From Asterias rubens (Eukaryota > Echinodermata > Asteroidea > Forcipulatida > Asteriidae): a stretch of 64,000 nt of DNA. The notes below the pieces were generated by a model. That model saw only the letters and a list, made by a program, of their open reading frames with translations, was not told the DNA's origin and searched no databases. The position numbers and the translations under genes are program-made. The stretch lies in contig NC_047062.1 in assembly GCF_902459465.1 (NCBI RefSeq), positions 1,366,501 to 1,430,500 on the forward strand, given 5' to 3'. Below, piece by piece: positions 55,901 to 64,000 of this stretch (its first letter is position 1; each line of letters opens with the position of its first letter).

Positions 55901-58900
55901 TTATCCACAGATCGACATTAAACTTACACAGTTTGAAGATAATGATAGTCGAAAGCTTCCCTTAAAATATTACTTGCTCTGAGGTGCTGTAGTTTTTGAG
56001 AAATAAGTAAAACAGGTCACACAAATAATTGTCGTCTTAGTTTTTGAAAGTGTGACACCGAGAAAATGTGACAAGATGCGGATGATGTACATTAACTCTG
56101 TCTTGTTCTTTTATTATGGCGTTAGCATAAACCTGAAATGATACAATAAACAATTTCCATATAAATACTAAGCTTTGGAGAATACCAACTGAGCAAAGTA
56201 AATTATGAAAAGAACAATGATAATCCTCAGATAATCCAATGCAATCAAAAGAGATAAATCGAACTCAATAACACAGTTTGCCTCTAACTGTAAAGTCAAG
56301 TTAAATTCCAAAATGAATTAATACAAGGCATGTAAATGCTTTAACTTGCAGAGACAAAATTAGGAAATAACTAAAGCAAATGTGGAAATAACCTCTTTCT
56401 CTATTTCTGCTCAATAAACCTTGAACTCAACTTAGTCCAATCACATCTTTATGAATAAAGAACTAATAAAGAACTTGAACCACAACCCTTAAGTTAATAC
56501 TGATCAAAGAATAATCAAGAATGTACAAGGCAAGTGATTGCTTTGACTTGAGACTCTTAATTAATTAATTCACAAAACTTAGTCAAAGTGCATAGACTTG
56601 TTCTACAATAAACCTTAGAATTAATAAACCCAATAGCAGCACAATAACATTGCATTCCAAAGACTTGTATAATGAAACATAAGCTCTGGCAGCACTTGTT
56701 TTAGACCGAATACATAATGAGTTTACAGTAGAGAATAGTAGCCTACTTCTCCCCAGTGTACTCTTATCAAGATTAACAATAAACAAAGAACCCTGTGTAA
56801 GACTAGAACATGCAGGCAACACACCAGTGATCACATATCAATTGCTTGACTGAACCTTATGTGGCAGTGTACACTAAAGGATGCTATATCGATAAGCTAT
56901 GCTGCACAGCAATACTGACTATCGATATGCTCACTTCCTAACCACAAACATCACCCAGCATATGCCCAGTGCATTTCTACTCTCACACAAAGAGGCAACT
57001 GACATTGCACAATGCCAATGGTGGTACAGTAAGGAAAACCACACACCTCTGTATGAATACTTCTAGTCTAAGACAATGACAAAATAAGGAAAAGTTTGAT
57101 CACAACACCCATAAGAGTGCTTTCAAACTAAATCAAATACAAATGAAACTAAAGCTATAAATGAACAATACAACTAATAGAAGTAATAATAAAGTAAACT
57201 TAATAGAGGAAACACTAAGAAATATCTAAAGAAGTTAAACCAAGTTCCAAATCAAAGTAACTTTCCCAACATTTAGAGACTAGAAAAGCAGTAACAAATC
57301 AACTTTAAAATACAACGTAAAATAGACTTACCCCAGCCTAGTCACTATAGATCATCATGAGGTGATCTTCCAAACTTCTCCTTTCTAACTTGTACCATGA
57401 AAAATGTATGAAATAGATGGAACTTTTGCCACAGAACAGATATCAATGTTGGCTGTACATGTGCTGTGGTATGAATGACTCACTACTTCTTGGAACAGAT
57501 AAGCTAAACAATAGACAATGATAAGTGAGAGAGTCTTGAGATCAAGCGAGGGCGCTGCGCAAGGGCTAAATGTAAATGACCTGTCACAAAAGTAAAACAA
57601 GTCACACAAATAATTGTCGTCTTAGTTTTTGCACGTAAAACGTATTTACAAGTTGAGATATTTTAGAAGAATATAGGAGTGCACCTACTGGTAGCACCCT
57701 GCATGTCTCTCTGGAACAAACTGTGATTTCACCAGCTCTACTTTACAAATTCAGCTTTTATTTGATATACATCTGTTTGGATACCACTTTTGATTACTAC
57801 GGACTCTTTCTGGAGGATGTGGCGTGGATATCCGTGAAGAAATAACTTTGACTTTTTTTTTTCATCATCATCACATATCCTCGAGCCCATGGCTGCCATT
57901 CTTTTACACAGTGCAGTGTTTTCATTGTTGCTTGCAGCACTACAAGTAGCATCTACACTTGAACGCCCATGGACCAAGCAATCTATTGTCCTGGATGATT
58001 TGCCTTGTCCTCTTCGAAGTACACGTACTCAACCTCTCTTTGTTAACCAAACTATACACCACTACAGCACAATGTGTTATAGTAAGAGTGAACTCTTCAA
58101 ATACAATACAGGCACTTCTGTTAGTCTTTCTTCAGGAGTTTGGAATAGCATCAAGGCTCTTGGTATTAATACACACTGTAATAGTCTAGGCGGATTTCTG
58201 GAAAAAGTGACTGATTGAGGCATTTTGGGGTAAAAGTGCGGAACCAGACTTTTTAACACATTTTTTGTGTACTGAATCCGAAAAAAATTGTTCCCAAGCG
58301 AATTTTTGAGTTTTTGACCATCTTATTTGCATAATCATGTTTTTGACCTTTTTGAACCCTTTTAAGCAAACCTCTGTAACCAGGCAAGCAAAAATTACAA
58401 GCGATGAGTCTGTACCCAGATGTTGAAGGTCACAGAATAGGATTAAAACATTTCCAAACTAATAAGTGGTAATTAATAATCATAAATATGCAAATTAGTG
58501 CCGCCATTACAGAAAAATCATTTTTCTTCAATATCTCGGTAACTAGGAAAGCAAAGATGACAGATGGAGTGCTATACCCATGTTTTGAAGATCTCATAAA
58601 ACGATTTAAAAAAAATTGAAGTTATTATTAGTGGTAAGCAATTTTAACAAAATATATGCAAATTAGTGGCAGCCATATAGCAGAAAAAATTAGTTTTCTC
58701 AACATCTCTAAAAAAAAAAGGCAAATAACCATGATAAAGAAATGTTTTTACCTATGTTCTGAGGGTCAGGCAATGCAACTACAGACCTGTTTCAAACATT
58801 CCTTTCTTGTATAAAGTTATTGAGAAGCAGGCCATCAAGAGCATCACCAACTACATGACTTAAGGGAATCTTGGAGAACCTCTACAATCGGCATATAGAG

Positions 58901-61900
58901 CTTTACACAGCACTGAATCGGCCCTCCTCAAAATCAAAGACGACATCATGCAGAACGTTTCAAATCGAAAAGATGTTCTCCTCGTCCTACTGGACCTAAG
59001 TGCAGCGTTTGACACGGTGAACCATTCCATCATGCTTGACCGCCTTACCCATGACATCGGGGTAAAAGGAGCTGCACAAAAGTGGTTCAAGTCCTACCTC
59101 TCCGGCAGAACAACGTGCATCTGTATTGATGGATCCTTCTCCGATTACCACAGTCTAAATTACGGTTTACCTCAGGGATCTATTGTAGGCCCCAGTCATT
59201 CGCAATTTACTCCATTCCCATTGGTCGTATCATCAGAAAGCATAACCTACAATATCACCTTTATGCTGACGATATTCAATTGTACATACCATTCAACCTG
59301 AACGACCCGCAATCCATAACCTCAGCTCTCTCTCGGCTATCCTCGTGCATATCTGACATCAAGTCATGGATGACCCTTAACATGCTGAAGCTCAATGAAG
59401 AGAAAACAGAGTTGTTCATTGCTTGTCCTGACCATCTCAAACACAAAGTGCCTTCGGTATCTCTTCAGGTCGGCAACAAAGTCATCAAGCCTTCTAAGAG
59501 TGTTCGCAACCTCGGGGTTGTATTTGATTCGTCAATGTCCATGCACTCCCACATCACAACTCTCTGCTCCAGCCTCAACATATCAACTCAGAAACCTAAG
59601 TCGCATTCGCAAATTCCTGGACTTCGACACATGCCACCTAAACGTGCTCTTATTCTCTCAAGATTAGACTATGGCAACGGGTTGCTTCTTGGATCTAGCA
59701 CTTCAGACATCCAACGTCTTCAACGCATCCAAAACTGGGCGGCCAAGCTGATTTGCAAGGCTATGAAATATGACCACGCGACACCCTGCCTTCAGCAGTT
59801 ACATTGGCTCCCGGTCAAAGAGAGAGTAACTTTCAAAGTTTTAGTTACTGTGTTTAAATGTCTTCAAGGAATAGCACCAGGCTGCTTTTCATCTTGCCTT
59901 GCTCTCTACCAACCGCCACGCTCAAGCTTGCGATTCTGACAACACACGCCTAACCGAACACCCAACCATCAGAACACTCTCATCTGCTCACAACCGGACT
60001 TTCTCCTTTATTGCTCCGCGAATATGGAACAACCTCCCAGTACGCATCAGAAATTGTAACTCTTTGCCTTTATTCAAAAATCTCTCAAAACTCACTCGTA
60101 TCAGATGTAATTTGTTGTATTTATAGTTCCATTGGTCTTGCTCTTTCCAGCGCTTTGATCTTGATGTAAAGGCGCTTTATAAATATTTAGTTGTATGTTA
60201 GTTGTATATTTTACCACAACTGGTAAATACTTTTCTACGTGCTAAACATGACTTGTTTTACTAATTTCTCAAAAACTACAGCACCTTCAGCAAGTAAAGG
60301 TTTAAATGCAGTGGACACTATTGGTAATTGTCAATGACCAGTCTTCTCACTTGTTGTATCTCAACATATGCATTAAATAACAAACCTGTGAAAATTGGAG
60401 CTCAATCGGTCATCGAACTTCCGAGAGAAGAATGAAAGAAAAAATACCCTTGTCACACGAAGTTGTGTGCGTTTAGATAGTTGATTTCGAGACCTCAAGT
60501 TCTAAACTTGAGGTCTCGAAAACAAATTCGTGGAAAATTACTGCTCTCTCGAAAACTATGGCACTTCAGAGGGAGCAATTTCTCACAATGTTTTATACCA
60601 TTAACCTCTCCCCATTACTGGTCACCAAGAAAGGTTTTATGCTAATAATTATTTTGAGTGATTACCATAAGTGTCCAGTCCTTTAATAGAGGCGCACTTT
60701 CCAACATGGCGCTACAGTAAACAAGGTTCTATGAAATTATCAAAACTCTTTATTATACAAAACTAACTTATTGTACAAACTAGCTTGAATTCGAATGGCC
60801 TAAAGGGACTGGACACTAGAGATGTTACTAGTTTGAATTTGAATGGCCTAAAGGGACTGGACACTACTGGTGTTACTAGCTTGAATTTGAATGGCCTAAA
60901 GGGACTGGACACTACTGGTGTTACTAGCTTGAATTCGAATGGCCTAAAGGGACTGGACACTACTGGTGTTACTAGCTTGAATTTGAATGGCCTAAAGGGA
61001 CTGGACACTACTGGTGTTACTAGCTTGAATTCGAGTGGCCTAAAGGGACTGGACACTAATGATGTTACTAGTTTGAATTCGAATTGCCTAAAGGGACTGG
61101 ACACTACTGGTGTTACTAGCTTGAATTCGAGTGGCCTAAAGGGACTGGACACTAATGATGTTACTAGTTTGAATTTGAATGGCCTAAAGGGACTGGACAC
61201 TACTGGTGTTACTAGCTTGAATTTGAATGGCCTAAAGGGACTGGACACTAATGATGTTACTAGTTTGAATTCGAATGGCCTAAAGGGACTGGACACTACT
61301 GGTGTTACTAGCTTGAATTTGAATGGCCTAAAGGGACTGGACACTACTGGTGTTACTAGCTTGAATTTGAATGGCCTAAAGGGACTGGACACTAATGATG
61401 TTACTAGTTTGAATTCGAATTGCCTAAAGGGACTGGACACTACTGGTATACTAGCTTGAATTTGAATGGCCTAAAGGGACTGGACACTACTGGTGTTACT
61501 AGCTTGAATTTGAATGGCCTAAAGGGACTGGACACTACTGGTGTTACTAGCTTGAATTTGAATGGCCTAAAGGGACTGGACACTACTGGTGTTACTAGCT
61601 TGAATTTGAATGACCTAAAGGGACTGGACAATACTGGTGTTACTAGCTTGAATTTGAATGGCCTAAAGGGACTGGACACTACTGGTGTTACTAGCTTGAA
61701 TTTGAATGCCCTAAAGGGACTGGACACTACTGGTGTTACTAGCTTGAATTTGAATGGCCTAAAGGGACTGGACACTACTGGTGTTACTAGCTTGAATTTG
61801 AATGGCCTAAAGGGACTGGACACTACTGGTGTTACTAGCTTGAATTTAAATGGCCTAAAGGGACTGGACACTAATGGTGTTACTACTCAAATTAATGGTT

Positions 61901-63265
61901 TTAATAAAAAGCAACGGAGTATTAAACATTTTGAGAAACGGCTCCCTCAGAAGTAACATGTTTTTCAGAAAGGGATAATTTCTCTCTCAAAAATAATAAA
62001 AGCCCTCAGGACTGAAGCTTTTGGGGACATCTGAAAGCACAAAAATTGGCAAAACAAGTGTTTTTTGTTGTTGTCATTCATCATCTCTTGCAACTTCGAT
62101 AATCAGTTGAGGCCAAACATTTCCACAGATTTGTTACTTCATGCACATTGCGATACACCGAGTGAAAATACTACGCCCAATTTCATAGAGCTGCTAAAAG
62201 CACACACATTGCTTAGCATGAAGTTTCTTCATTGATTATAAAACTTGATTACCAACCTTTGCAAATTTCCACTTGTTGCATTTTGCTTGTTACTGGTATC
62301 AGCTGTTGTTTGCTTATCCTGAAAATCACGTGGAAATTTGGTTGGTAATCCTTATCATGCTAAGCGAAATTTTGTGCTTAGCAGCTCTTTGAAATTTGGC
62401 CCTGGTCTTTGGCAATTACCAAACGTGTCAGGGGCATTTAAAGAAAGGTGCTCATGTCAACATAAACGATTAATTATTTTTCATTTCAGGCGGGAACGAA
62501 TCACTCTCAGATCCACTTCCACGTTGTCACCCCGACCAACCTATTCCATCATTTCAGGGTTACTGGTATGGGGACAATTGGCACTCTAGAATATGCGCCG
62601 TAGATGACAAGTGGATTGAAGCGCCCAATGTCAGGAAATGTGTCAGCAACAGGAACGTAGTTCTACTCGGGGACTCCACAACTCGGGCGTGGTTCCATAT
62701 AATTCACTCAATGCTCGGTGTTAGAGGACAGCGTCAGGCTGACGACGTTTCTTGCTGCTACTTTAACAGGGTTTACAAACCACTGAATGCTACAATGGTT
62801 TATAGTATACACCCTCATGTTCTAGCGAGCTACGGCGTCTATCTGAAAGACGTCCGATTCGAAGTAGACGTGCTGGACGGTCTCAGAGACCCAACATGCA
62901 ACTACATCGTTGTGGTCAGTCCTTGGGCACATTTCTCACAGTGGACCCGTGAGAGCTACATTGAGAGAACGACACTTTTAAGAGAAGCCATAATTCGTCT
63001 ACGACGTCGGTGTCCAGACGTTCCCATTGTTGTTAAGGGGCCCCATCCCCGTGAGCATAGCACCTACGTGTCTGTTATCTTTGCAAATGATTATCTGTTA
63101 CGGCAGATAGGACTAATTAATCAGGAACTATTCGGTGGCATCGGGGTGTGGTTCTTGCCGGTGTGGGATATGAATATGGCACACCCCCACGACAATGTAG
63201 TTCACATGCCACAATCTATTGTACGTGAAGAAATCAAAATGTTTTTCAGCTTTGTTTGTGCATAA
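43785..63265 (+). CDS. NXPE-family type II membrane protein, four exons
   Basis: Coding exons 43785-43904, 47013-47788, 55764-55816 and 62490-63265 splice at GT-AG sites with phases 0, 2 and 1, giving 574 aa. That is close to the usual 550-560 of neurexophilin and PC-esterase domain (NXPE) proteins. Residues 22-38 form a signal anchor. Residues about 45-300 form the N-terminal Ig/filamin-like NXPE region with several Cys and N-glycosylation sequons. Residues 300-340 carry the linker, including FRNPVNIPD and the GYWYGDNW motif. The C-terminal domain has GDSTTR (377-382) and DNVVH (551-555), placed like the Ser and Asp/His catalytic motifs of SGNH/PC-esterases. The family is thought to act on glycans in the secretory pathway; the substrate here is unknown. 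ATTAAA at 63421 may be the poly(A) signal. Confidence 0.85.
44258..44556. mobile_element. MITE family D, degenerate ends
   Basis: CACTCAGTGAGCATTTCATT, AAGATGGCCGATCGATATCA and ACAGGTTTGTCAGTTT match the 9898 copy. It ends AATCTGTAATGCCCCCTTAA. It contains a short internal duplication ATGCAAAAGATGTGTATT. In NXPE intron 1. Confidence 0.75.
44557..45639. other. NXPE intron 1; low-complexity and retroelement-like tail
   Basis: G homopolymer at about 44706-44721. (ATTTT)n near 44915-44940 is followed by a sequence similar in style to the A-rich repeat at 5.5 kb. No coding sequence recognised. Confidence 0.5.
45640..45790 (-). mobile_element. 3' fragment of the tRNA-Leu-like SINE
   Basis: The minus strand reads GGTGCTACATAATTGGGTCT ... 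GGTAGATACGTGCGCTATAT ... AATATTA, the same as the last 150 bp of the SINE at 53793-54205. The tRNA head is absent. Confidence 0.85.
46296..46458. mobile_element. MITE family A, right half
   Basis: From AAATTCGTGGAAGTTACTTG through TCACAATGTTTTATACTATC to CCAATAGTGTCCAGTGCTTT. The left half is missing. Confidence 0.8.
46476..46620 (+). mobile_element. tRNA-derived SINE (Asn-like head), copy 1
   Basis: The 72-nt head GGCTAGATAGCTCAGTTGGT ... TCAAGTC folds as a tRNA with anticodon GTT. Position 33 is C, not T, and the T-stem has one mismatch. The flank TCAATTCTTTGTTCAGCCCC is shared with the copy at 63495, showing this is a dispersed SINE and not a tRNA-Asn gene. Confidence 0.75.
46660..46840. 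mobile_element. MITE family B, diverged
   Basis: TTAAGCCCGGCTCATGTGAA at the left and CACAGGAAGTATGAACGGGT at the right. The inner part keeps GCATTCG/CGAATGC-like pairs and GACGT. Confidence 0.7.
47013..47788 (+). CDS. NXPE gene exon 2: N-terminal NXPE domain
   Basis: Acceptor TTTTGGAATACAG|AATGCTGG and donor TTCACCAG|GTACGT. It encodes residues 41-298 and two bases of 299. Landmarks: PPNVTLVSPPLDNITIGDDV, NGTYDVHVTAAWAGNATFEL, and CDTLNSMKSHSSK near the end, equivalent to the LSCDAI-type block of relatives. Confidence 0.85.
47815..47910. repeat. two adjacent hairpins (GCTGTTCCGAC)
   Basis: AGCTGTTCCGACTTACCGTC-GGAACAGG, then about 45 bp later AGCTGTTCCGATCCAGTCGG-AACAGCT. The same stem occurs twice and begins right after NXPE exon 2. 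They may be termini of a transposable element that includes the tandem arrays that follow. Confidence 0.75.
47946..48230. repeat. 53-bp tandem repeat, about 5 copies
   Basis: Unit GGATGTCGACATCCCGAGAT then AAATTATCACAGGAAGACGA. Within each unit GGATGTCG and CGACATCC pair, so each copy can form a hairpin. Confidence 0.9.
48234..48745. repeat. about 125-bp tandem repeat, about 4 copies
   Basis: Each unit has ACAGACTCCTTG, TTGACCTCTACTTCCGGGTC, AACCGGAAGTGG and ACAACCGATTTTC. Copies are clearly diverged. CACTTCCGG/CCGGAAGTG is self-complementary. Confidence 0.85.
48785..48985. repeat. family-G interspersed repeat
   Basis: TTTGCGGGAACACCAACGTG ... TTGTTCTTTGAGAAATTGTT ... GAAAAGAACTGCCCTATCCT. 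Third copy of the family described at 26.1 and 27.5 kb. Confidence 0.6.
49290..49668 (-). mobile_element. MITE family D, inverted orientation
   Basis: AGAGGAACATTACAGAATTG at the left and CAATTTTGTAATGATCCTTT at the right. The internal GCTCACTGAGCGATAAACTC and AGATCGATCGGCCATCTG are the reverse complement of the 9898 copy. Confidence 0.8.
49669..50519. other. NXPE intron 2; no recognised feature
   Basis: Open frames at 49983-50501 on both strands have no domain I recognise. The sequence is less AT-rich than its surroundings and may be old transposon material. Confidence 0.4.
50520..50690 (-). mobile_element. Helitron-like element, eroded copy
   Basis: The minus strand matches 35530-35690 (CGTCACCTCGGACCAATCAA, then CACGTTTATC and TGATTGTATCCAATGAAAT). 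The terminal hairpin is reduced to CCTGTC. Confidence 0.6.
50691..51960. other. NXPE intron 2; no gene seen
   Basis: A diverged duplication of about 130 bp (GCTTGCTTGATATTTG at 51170 and 51295) is the only structure noted. The small ORFs have no domain. Confidence 0.45.
51965..52140. repeat. long hairpin element, about 170 bp
   Basis: GGTTTTCAACTAGTGGTTTA and GAGGCCTGGTTCTTGATAAT are mirrored by ATTATCAAGAACCAGGCCTC and TAAACCACTAGTTGAAAACC. The outer GGGAATCAA also pairs with TTGATTCCC. The turn is at about 52052-52055, so almost the entire segment is one stem. Confidence 0.9.
52297..52512. mobile_element. MITE family A, right part with centre
   Basis: The palindrome GATTTCGAGACCTCAAATTC ... 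GAGGTCTCGAAATC is complete. The right side runs to CCAATAGTGTCCACTGCCTT. The left half is absent. Confidence 0.85.
52879..55233. mobile_element. foldback-type element with satellite arms
   Basis: The left arm (52879-53560) and right arm (54555-55233) are inverted copies. Each contains ACGATTGTGTCCGACGGTGA near the outer end, many units of CCATTGTGTCCGACC / CCATTGTGTCCTACAAA (31-bp period), and an inner unique part (AACATGT...CGACACACGTTGTT). The 1-kb centre holds a SINE. Inverted arms made of tandem repeats are characteristic of Foldback/Galileo-like elements. The left arm also carries an internal duplication (restart at about 53101). It lies in NXPE intron 2. Confidence 0.75.
53793..54205 (+). 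mobile_element. tRNA-Leu/Ser-derived SINE, about 410 bp
   Basis: The head GTCGTGGCCGAGCGGTTGAG, a long variable arm and GTGGGTTCGAATCCCCAG have the class II tRNA layout. The body contains GTGTCTTTAAGCAAGACACT and GGATAGGACGTAAAGCCGTT. The tail is GTGCGCTATATAAGACTTCG. An inverted 3' fragment of the same family is at 45640-45790. Confidence 0.85.
55275..55365. repeat. 35-bp tandem duplication with inner palindrome
   Basis: GGTTGTAAGTTTGTGATTAC-AACCTTGAATCCT is repeated with one change. GTTGTAA and TTACAAC inside each unit can pair. Confidence 0.85.
55436..55615. repeat. palindromic CGACGTCGTGAATATTT repeats
   Basis: About eight loosely spaced, alternately oriented copies of TCGTGAATATTTTCGCGACG-like words, built on ACGTCGT/ACGACGT. 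Copies are diverged. Located about 150 bp before the NXPE microexon. Confidence 0.75.
55764..55816 (+). CDS. NXPE gene exon 3: 53-bp microexon
   Basis: Acceptor TTTATTTTAAAATGTTTAG|CCCAAAC is preceded by a pyrimidine-rich tract, and the donor is ATCAAAG|GTGAGT. Joined to exon 2 (phase 2) it reads S-PNFRNPVNIPDSKITIK, matching the GVN-x-KVPI position of NXPE proteins. It ends in phase 1, exactly what exon 4 needs. Without it exon 2 and exon 4 are out of frame. Confidence 0.8.
55880..57660. repeat. MITE-like sequence split by a 1.5-kb insertion
   Basis: The segment AAGTAAAACAGGTCACACAA plus TAATTGTCGTCTTAGTTTTT occurs at about 56004-56048 and again, nearly identical, at about 57590-57635. The 1.5 kb between is AT-rich and has no recognised coding capacity. 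TGTGACA near its left and TGTCACA near its right edge could be short termini. Confidence 0.55.
57889..58218 (+). pseudogene. N-terminal LINE ORF2 fragment (CR1/L2-like)
   Basis: 109 codons starting with a hydrophobic stretch, then YSKSELFKYNTGTSVSLSSG and WNSIKALGI. The order resembles the conserved start of CR1/L2-type ORF2 proteins. The endonuclease region that should follow is missing, replaced by diverged AATATGCAAATTAGTG-type repeats (58260-58740). A short secreted-protein gene is the less likely alternative. Confidence 0.5.
58758..60195 (+). pseudogene. LINE reverse transcriptase, frameshifted (CR1/L2-like)
   Basis: RT motifs in order: NYRPVSNIPFLYKVIEKQ (then an in-frame stop at 58861), LLDLSAAFDTVNH, GLPQGSIVGP, then after a frameshift near 59195 LYADDIQLY, then KSWMTLNMLKLNEEKTEL and NLGVVFDSSM. 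C-terminal LHWLPVKERVTFKVL and APRIWNNLP are in yet other frames. The 3' end GGCGCTTTATAAATATT is typical of this LINE group. The element is dead. It sits in NXPE intron 3 in the same orientation as the gene. Confidence 0.85.
60300..60686. mobile_element. MITE family A
   Basis: TTAAATGCAGTGGACACTAT left and ATAAGTGTCCAGTCCTTTAA right, with a full central palindrome. It lies about 100 bp left of the minisatellite that carries the same terminal words. Confidence 0.9.
60784..61887. repeat. 48-bp minisatellite, 23 copies, MITE-derived
   Basis: The unit is GAATTTGAATGGCCTAAAGG followed by GACTGGACACTACTGGTGTT and ACTAGCTT. Variants (TTC/TTT, AATGATG, ATTGCC) are arranged in repeated blocks, which indicates block duplication. 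A one-base deletion at about 61449 shifts the open frames. The period is a multiple of three and stop-poor on both strands, so 143-225-codon ORFs appear; they are not genes. AAAGGGACTGGACACTA matches the family-A MITE terminus. Confidence 0.95.
61888..62443. mobile_element. MITE family A remainder with nested family-F MITE
   Basis: Continues from the last minisatellite unit with AACATTTTGAGAAACGGCTC, the AATAAAAGCCCTCAG centre and TTGCAACTTCGATAATCAGT. It is interrupted at 62171-62402 by an element with ends CCCAATTTCATAGAGCTGCT and AGCAGCTCTTTGAAATTTGG, then ends GGTCTTTGGCAATTACCAAA near 62430. It stops about 50 bp before NXPE exon 4. Confidence 0.8.
62490..63265 (+). CDS. NXPE gene exon 4: PC-esterase-like domain
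   Basis: Acceptor TTTTTCATTTCAG|GCGGGAAC. It encodes residues 317 (part) to 574: GYWYGDNWHSRIC, CVSNRNVVLLGDSTTRAWF, NYIVVVSPWAHF, VPIVVKGPHPREH, VWDMNMAHPHDNVVHMP, then TAA at 63263. The longest ATG-led frame (62711) begins inside this exon and is not the true start. Confidence 0.9.
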
Positions 63266-63494
63266 CGCCAACCACCAATTCTATACCAATAACCGGGCGT
63301 CAATTTCGCGAAGAACTTTTTTTGACTGTAGGACTAGTCCTATATTTTTAAGGCTAGTCTTAAGTTAGTACGAGTAAATAAGACTAGTCTTAACTCTTTG
63401 TGAAATCTATACCCTTGTTCATTAAAATTATATATTGTGTATGCTTTCTATTAGATTGCATACTATATTATTTCTAGGAACACCGCCAATATAG
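63266..63494. other. NXPE 3' UTR region
   Basis: Contains repeated TAGTCTTA/TAAGACTAGTC words at about 63325-63395 that can pair, and ATTAAA at 63421, the best poly(A) signal candidate. Confidence 0.45.
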
Positions 63495-63620
63495 GGCTAG
63501 ATAGCTCAGTTGGTAGAGCGCCGGCACGTTAATCCGGAGGTCGTTGGTTCGAATACCACTCTAGTCAATTCTTTGTTCAACCCCCAAAATCATTATATTA
63601 TGTCTTGTAATGAATCTGTG
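63495..63620 (+). mobile_element. tRNA-derived SINE (Asn-like head), copy 2
   Basis: The same 72-nt head as at 46476, with a fully paired acceptor (GGCTAGA/TCTAGTC) but a broken T-stem (GAATACC). It is followed by TCAATTCTTTGTTCAACCCC. Confidence 0.75.
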
Positions 63621-64000
63621 GCCCCCCCCCCCCCCGAAAAAAAGGTGCCTATATGCGACCCGTATTAGGCCAACGATGTCAATTTTAGACTTGTGAGGTA
63701 AAACCCTAAAAGGGAAAACCTTTTAGCCCATCTTGTGTGGCTGGCTCTCTTTTAATGTTAAAAGAGAGTTATAACAGCCAAACGGCGGGCAAGGAAAACA
63801 TACGCATTAAGAAGGACTGACAATATTTCTTTTCTAATGTTGTTAATTTTGAACTTTTGATGTTAACGATCAACTCATTTGTTCACTGATTATTACAAGC
63901 TTAACCTGATGGTGACAATTATTATATATTTTTGATTTTCACTTATTGATGTGAGCTTTGTTTAATTGTTTTAGTTATTAAAACTTCGCCTTTTGGGCCA
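63621..64000. other. no recognised feature
   Basis: C homopolymer at about 63622-63635, and an AAAGGGAAAACCTTTT / CTCTCTTTTA...TAAAAGAGAG pair of small hairpins. No gene. Confidence 0.45.

Noticed and set aside
57889-58218. Small secreted protein gene
   Set aside because: The YSKSELF...WNSIKALGI order and the downstream RT fit a LINE ORF2 start better, though this remains uncertain.
60763-61956. ORFs of 143-225 codons with 16-aa LNGLKGLDT-like repeats, resembling LRR
   Set aside because: Tandem DNA repeat derived from a MITE end; open on both strands and frameshifted by one unit deletion.

Overview
The window reads as nuclear DNA of an invertebrate animal. Genes are sparse and intron-split with GT-AG boundaries, tRNA genes have A/B-box structure, and there are tRNA-derived SINEs, CR1/L2-like LINE remnants, many short inverted-repeat elements (MITEs) and several minisatellites. 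The NXPE gene, the Ig-type receptors and the repeat style suggest a marine deuterostome, most likely an echinoderm and perhaps a sea star. The species is inference only.

Layout. 1-10 kb is repeat-rich. It holds a LINE 3' end, inverted-repeat elements, two minisatellites and one probable first coding exon on the minus strand (4760-4924). 10.9-17.5 kb carries two intronless ORFs for type I membrane proteins, A at 10965-12098 and B at 15604-17490. Their two-Ig ectodomains are almost identical, but their signal peptides, stalks, membrane segments and cytoplasmic tails differ. B's tail has three 26-residue YQNL repeats and an ITIM-like motif. Two broken relatives lie in a 2.33-kb tandem duplication at 36.1-40.8 kb. 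This set looks like a small paired-receptor cluster and is the most interesting biology in the window.

20.6-25.5 kb is a tandem array of fourteen plus-strand tRNA-Gln genes or pseudogenes, with one truncated copy inverted at its left edge. The period is about 350 bp and two spacer types largely alternate. 27.2-32.9 kb (minus) holds a three-exon gene for an unrecognised 229-aa single-pass membrane protein, rebuilt from phase-compatible splice sites. 43.8-63.3 kb (plus) holds a four-exon NXPE-family gene of 574 aa, including a 53-bp microexon that restores the frame between the N-terminal and esterase-like domains.

The rest is mostly mobile DNA. There is one dominant MITE family (A) with about 15 copies, several other short TIR families, Helitron-like 3' hairpins, a foldback-type inverted repeat whose arms are themselves satellite (52.9-55.2 kb), a decayed LINE in the last NXPE intron, and a 23-copy, 48-bp minisatellite that appears to be the expanded terminal repeat of a family-A MITE. 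Coordinates of repeat edges are approximate, because alignments were made by eye.
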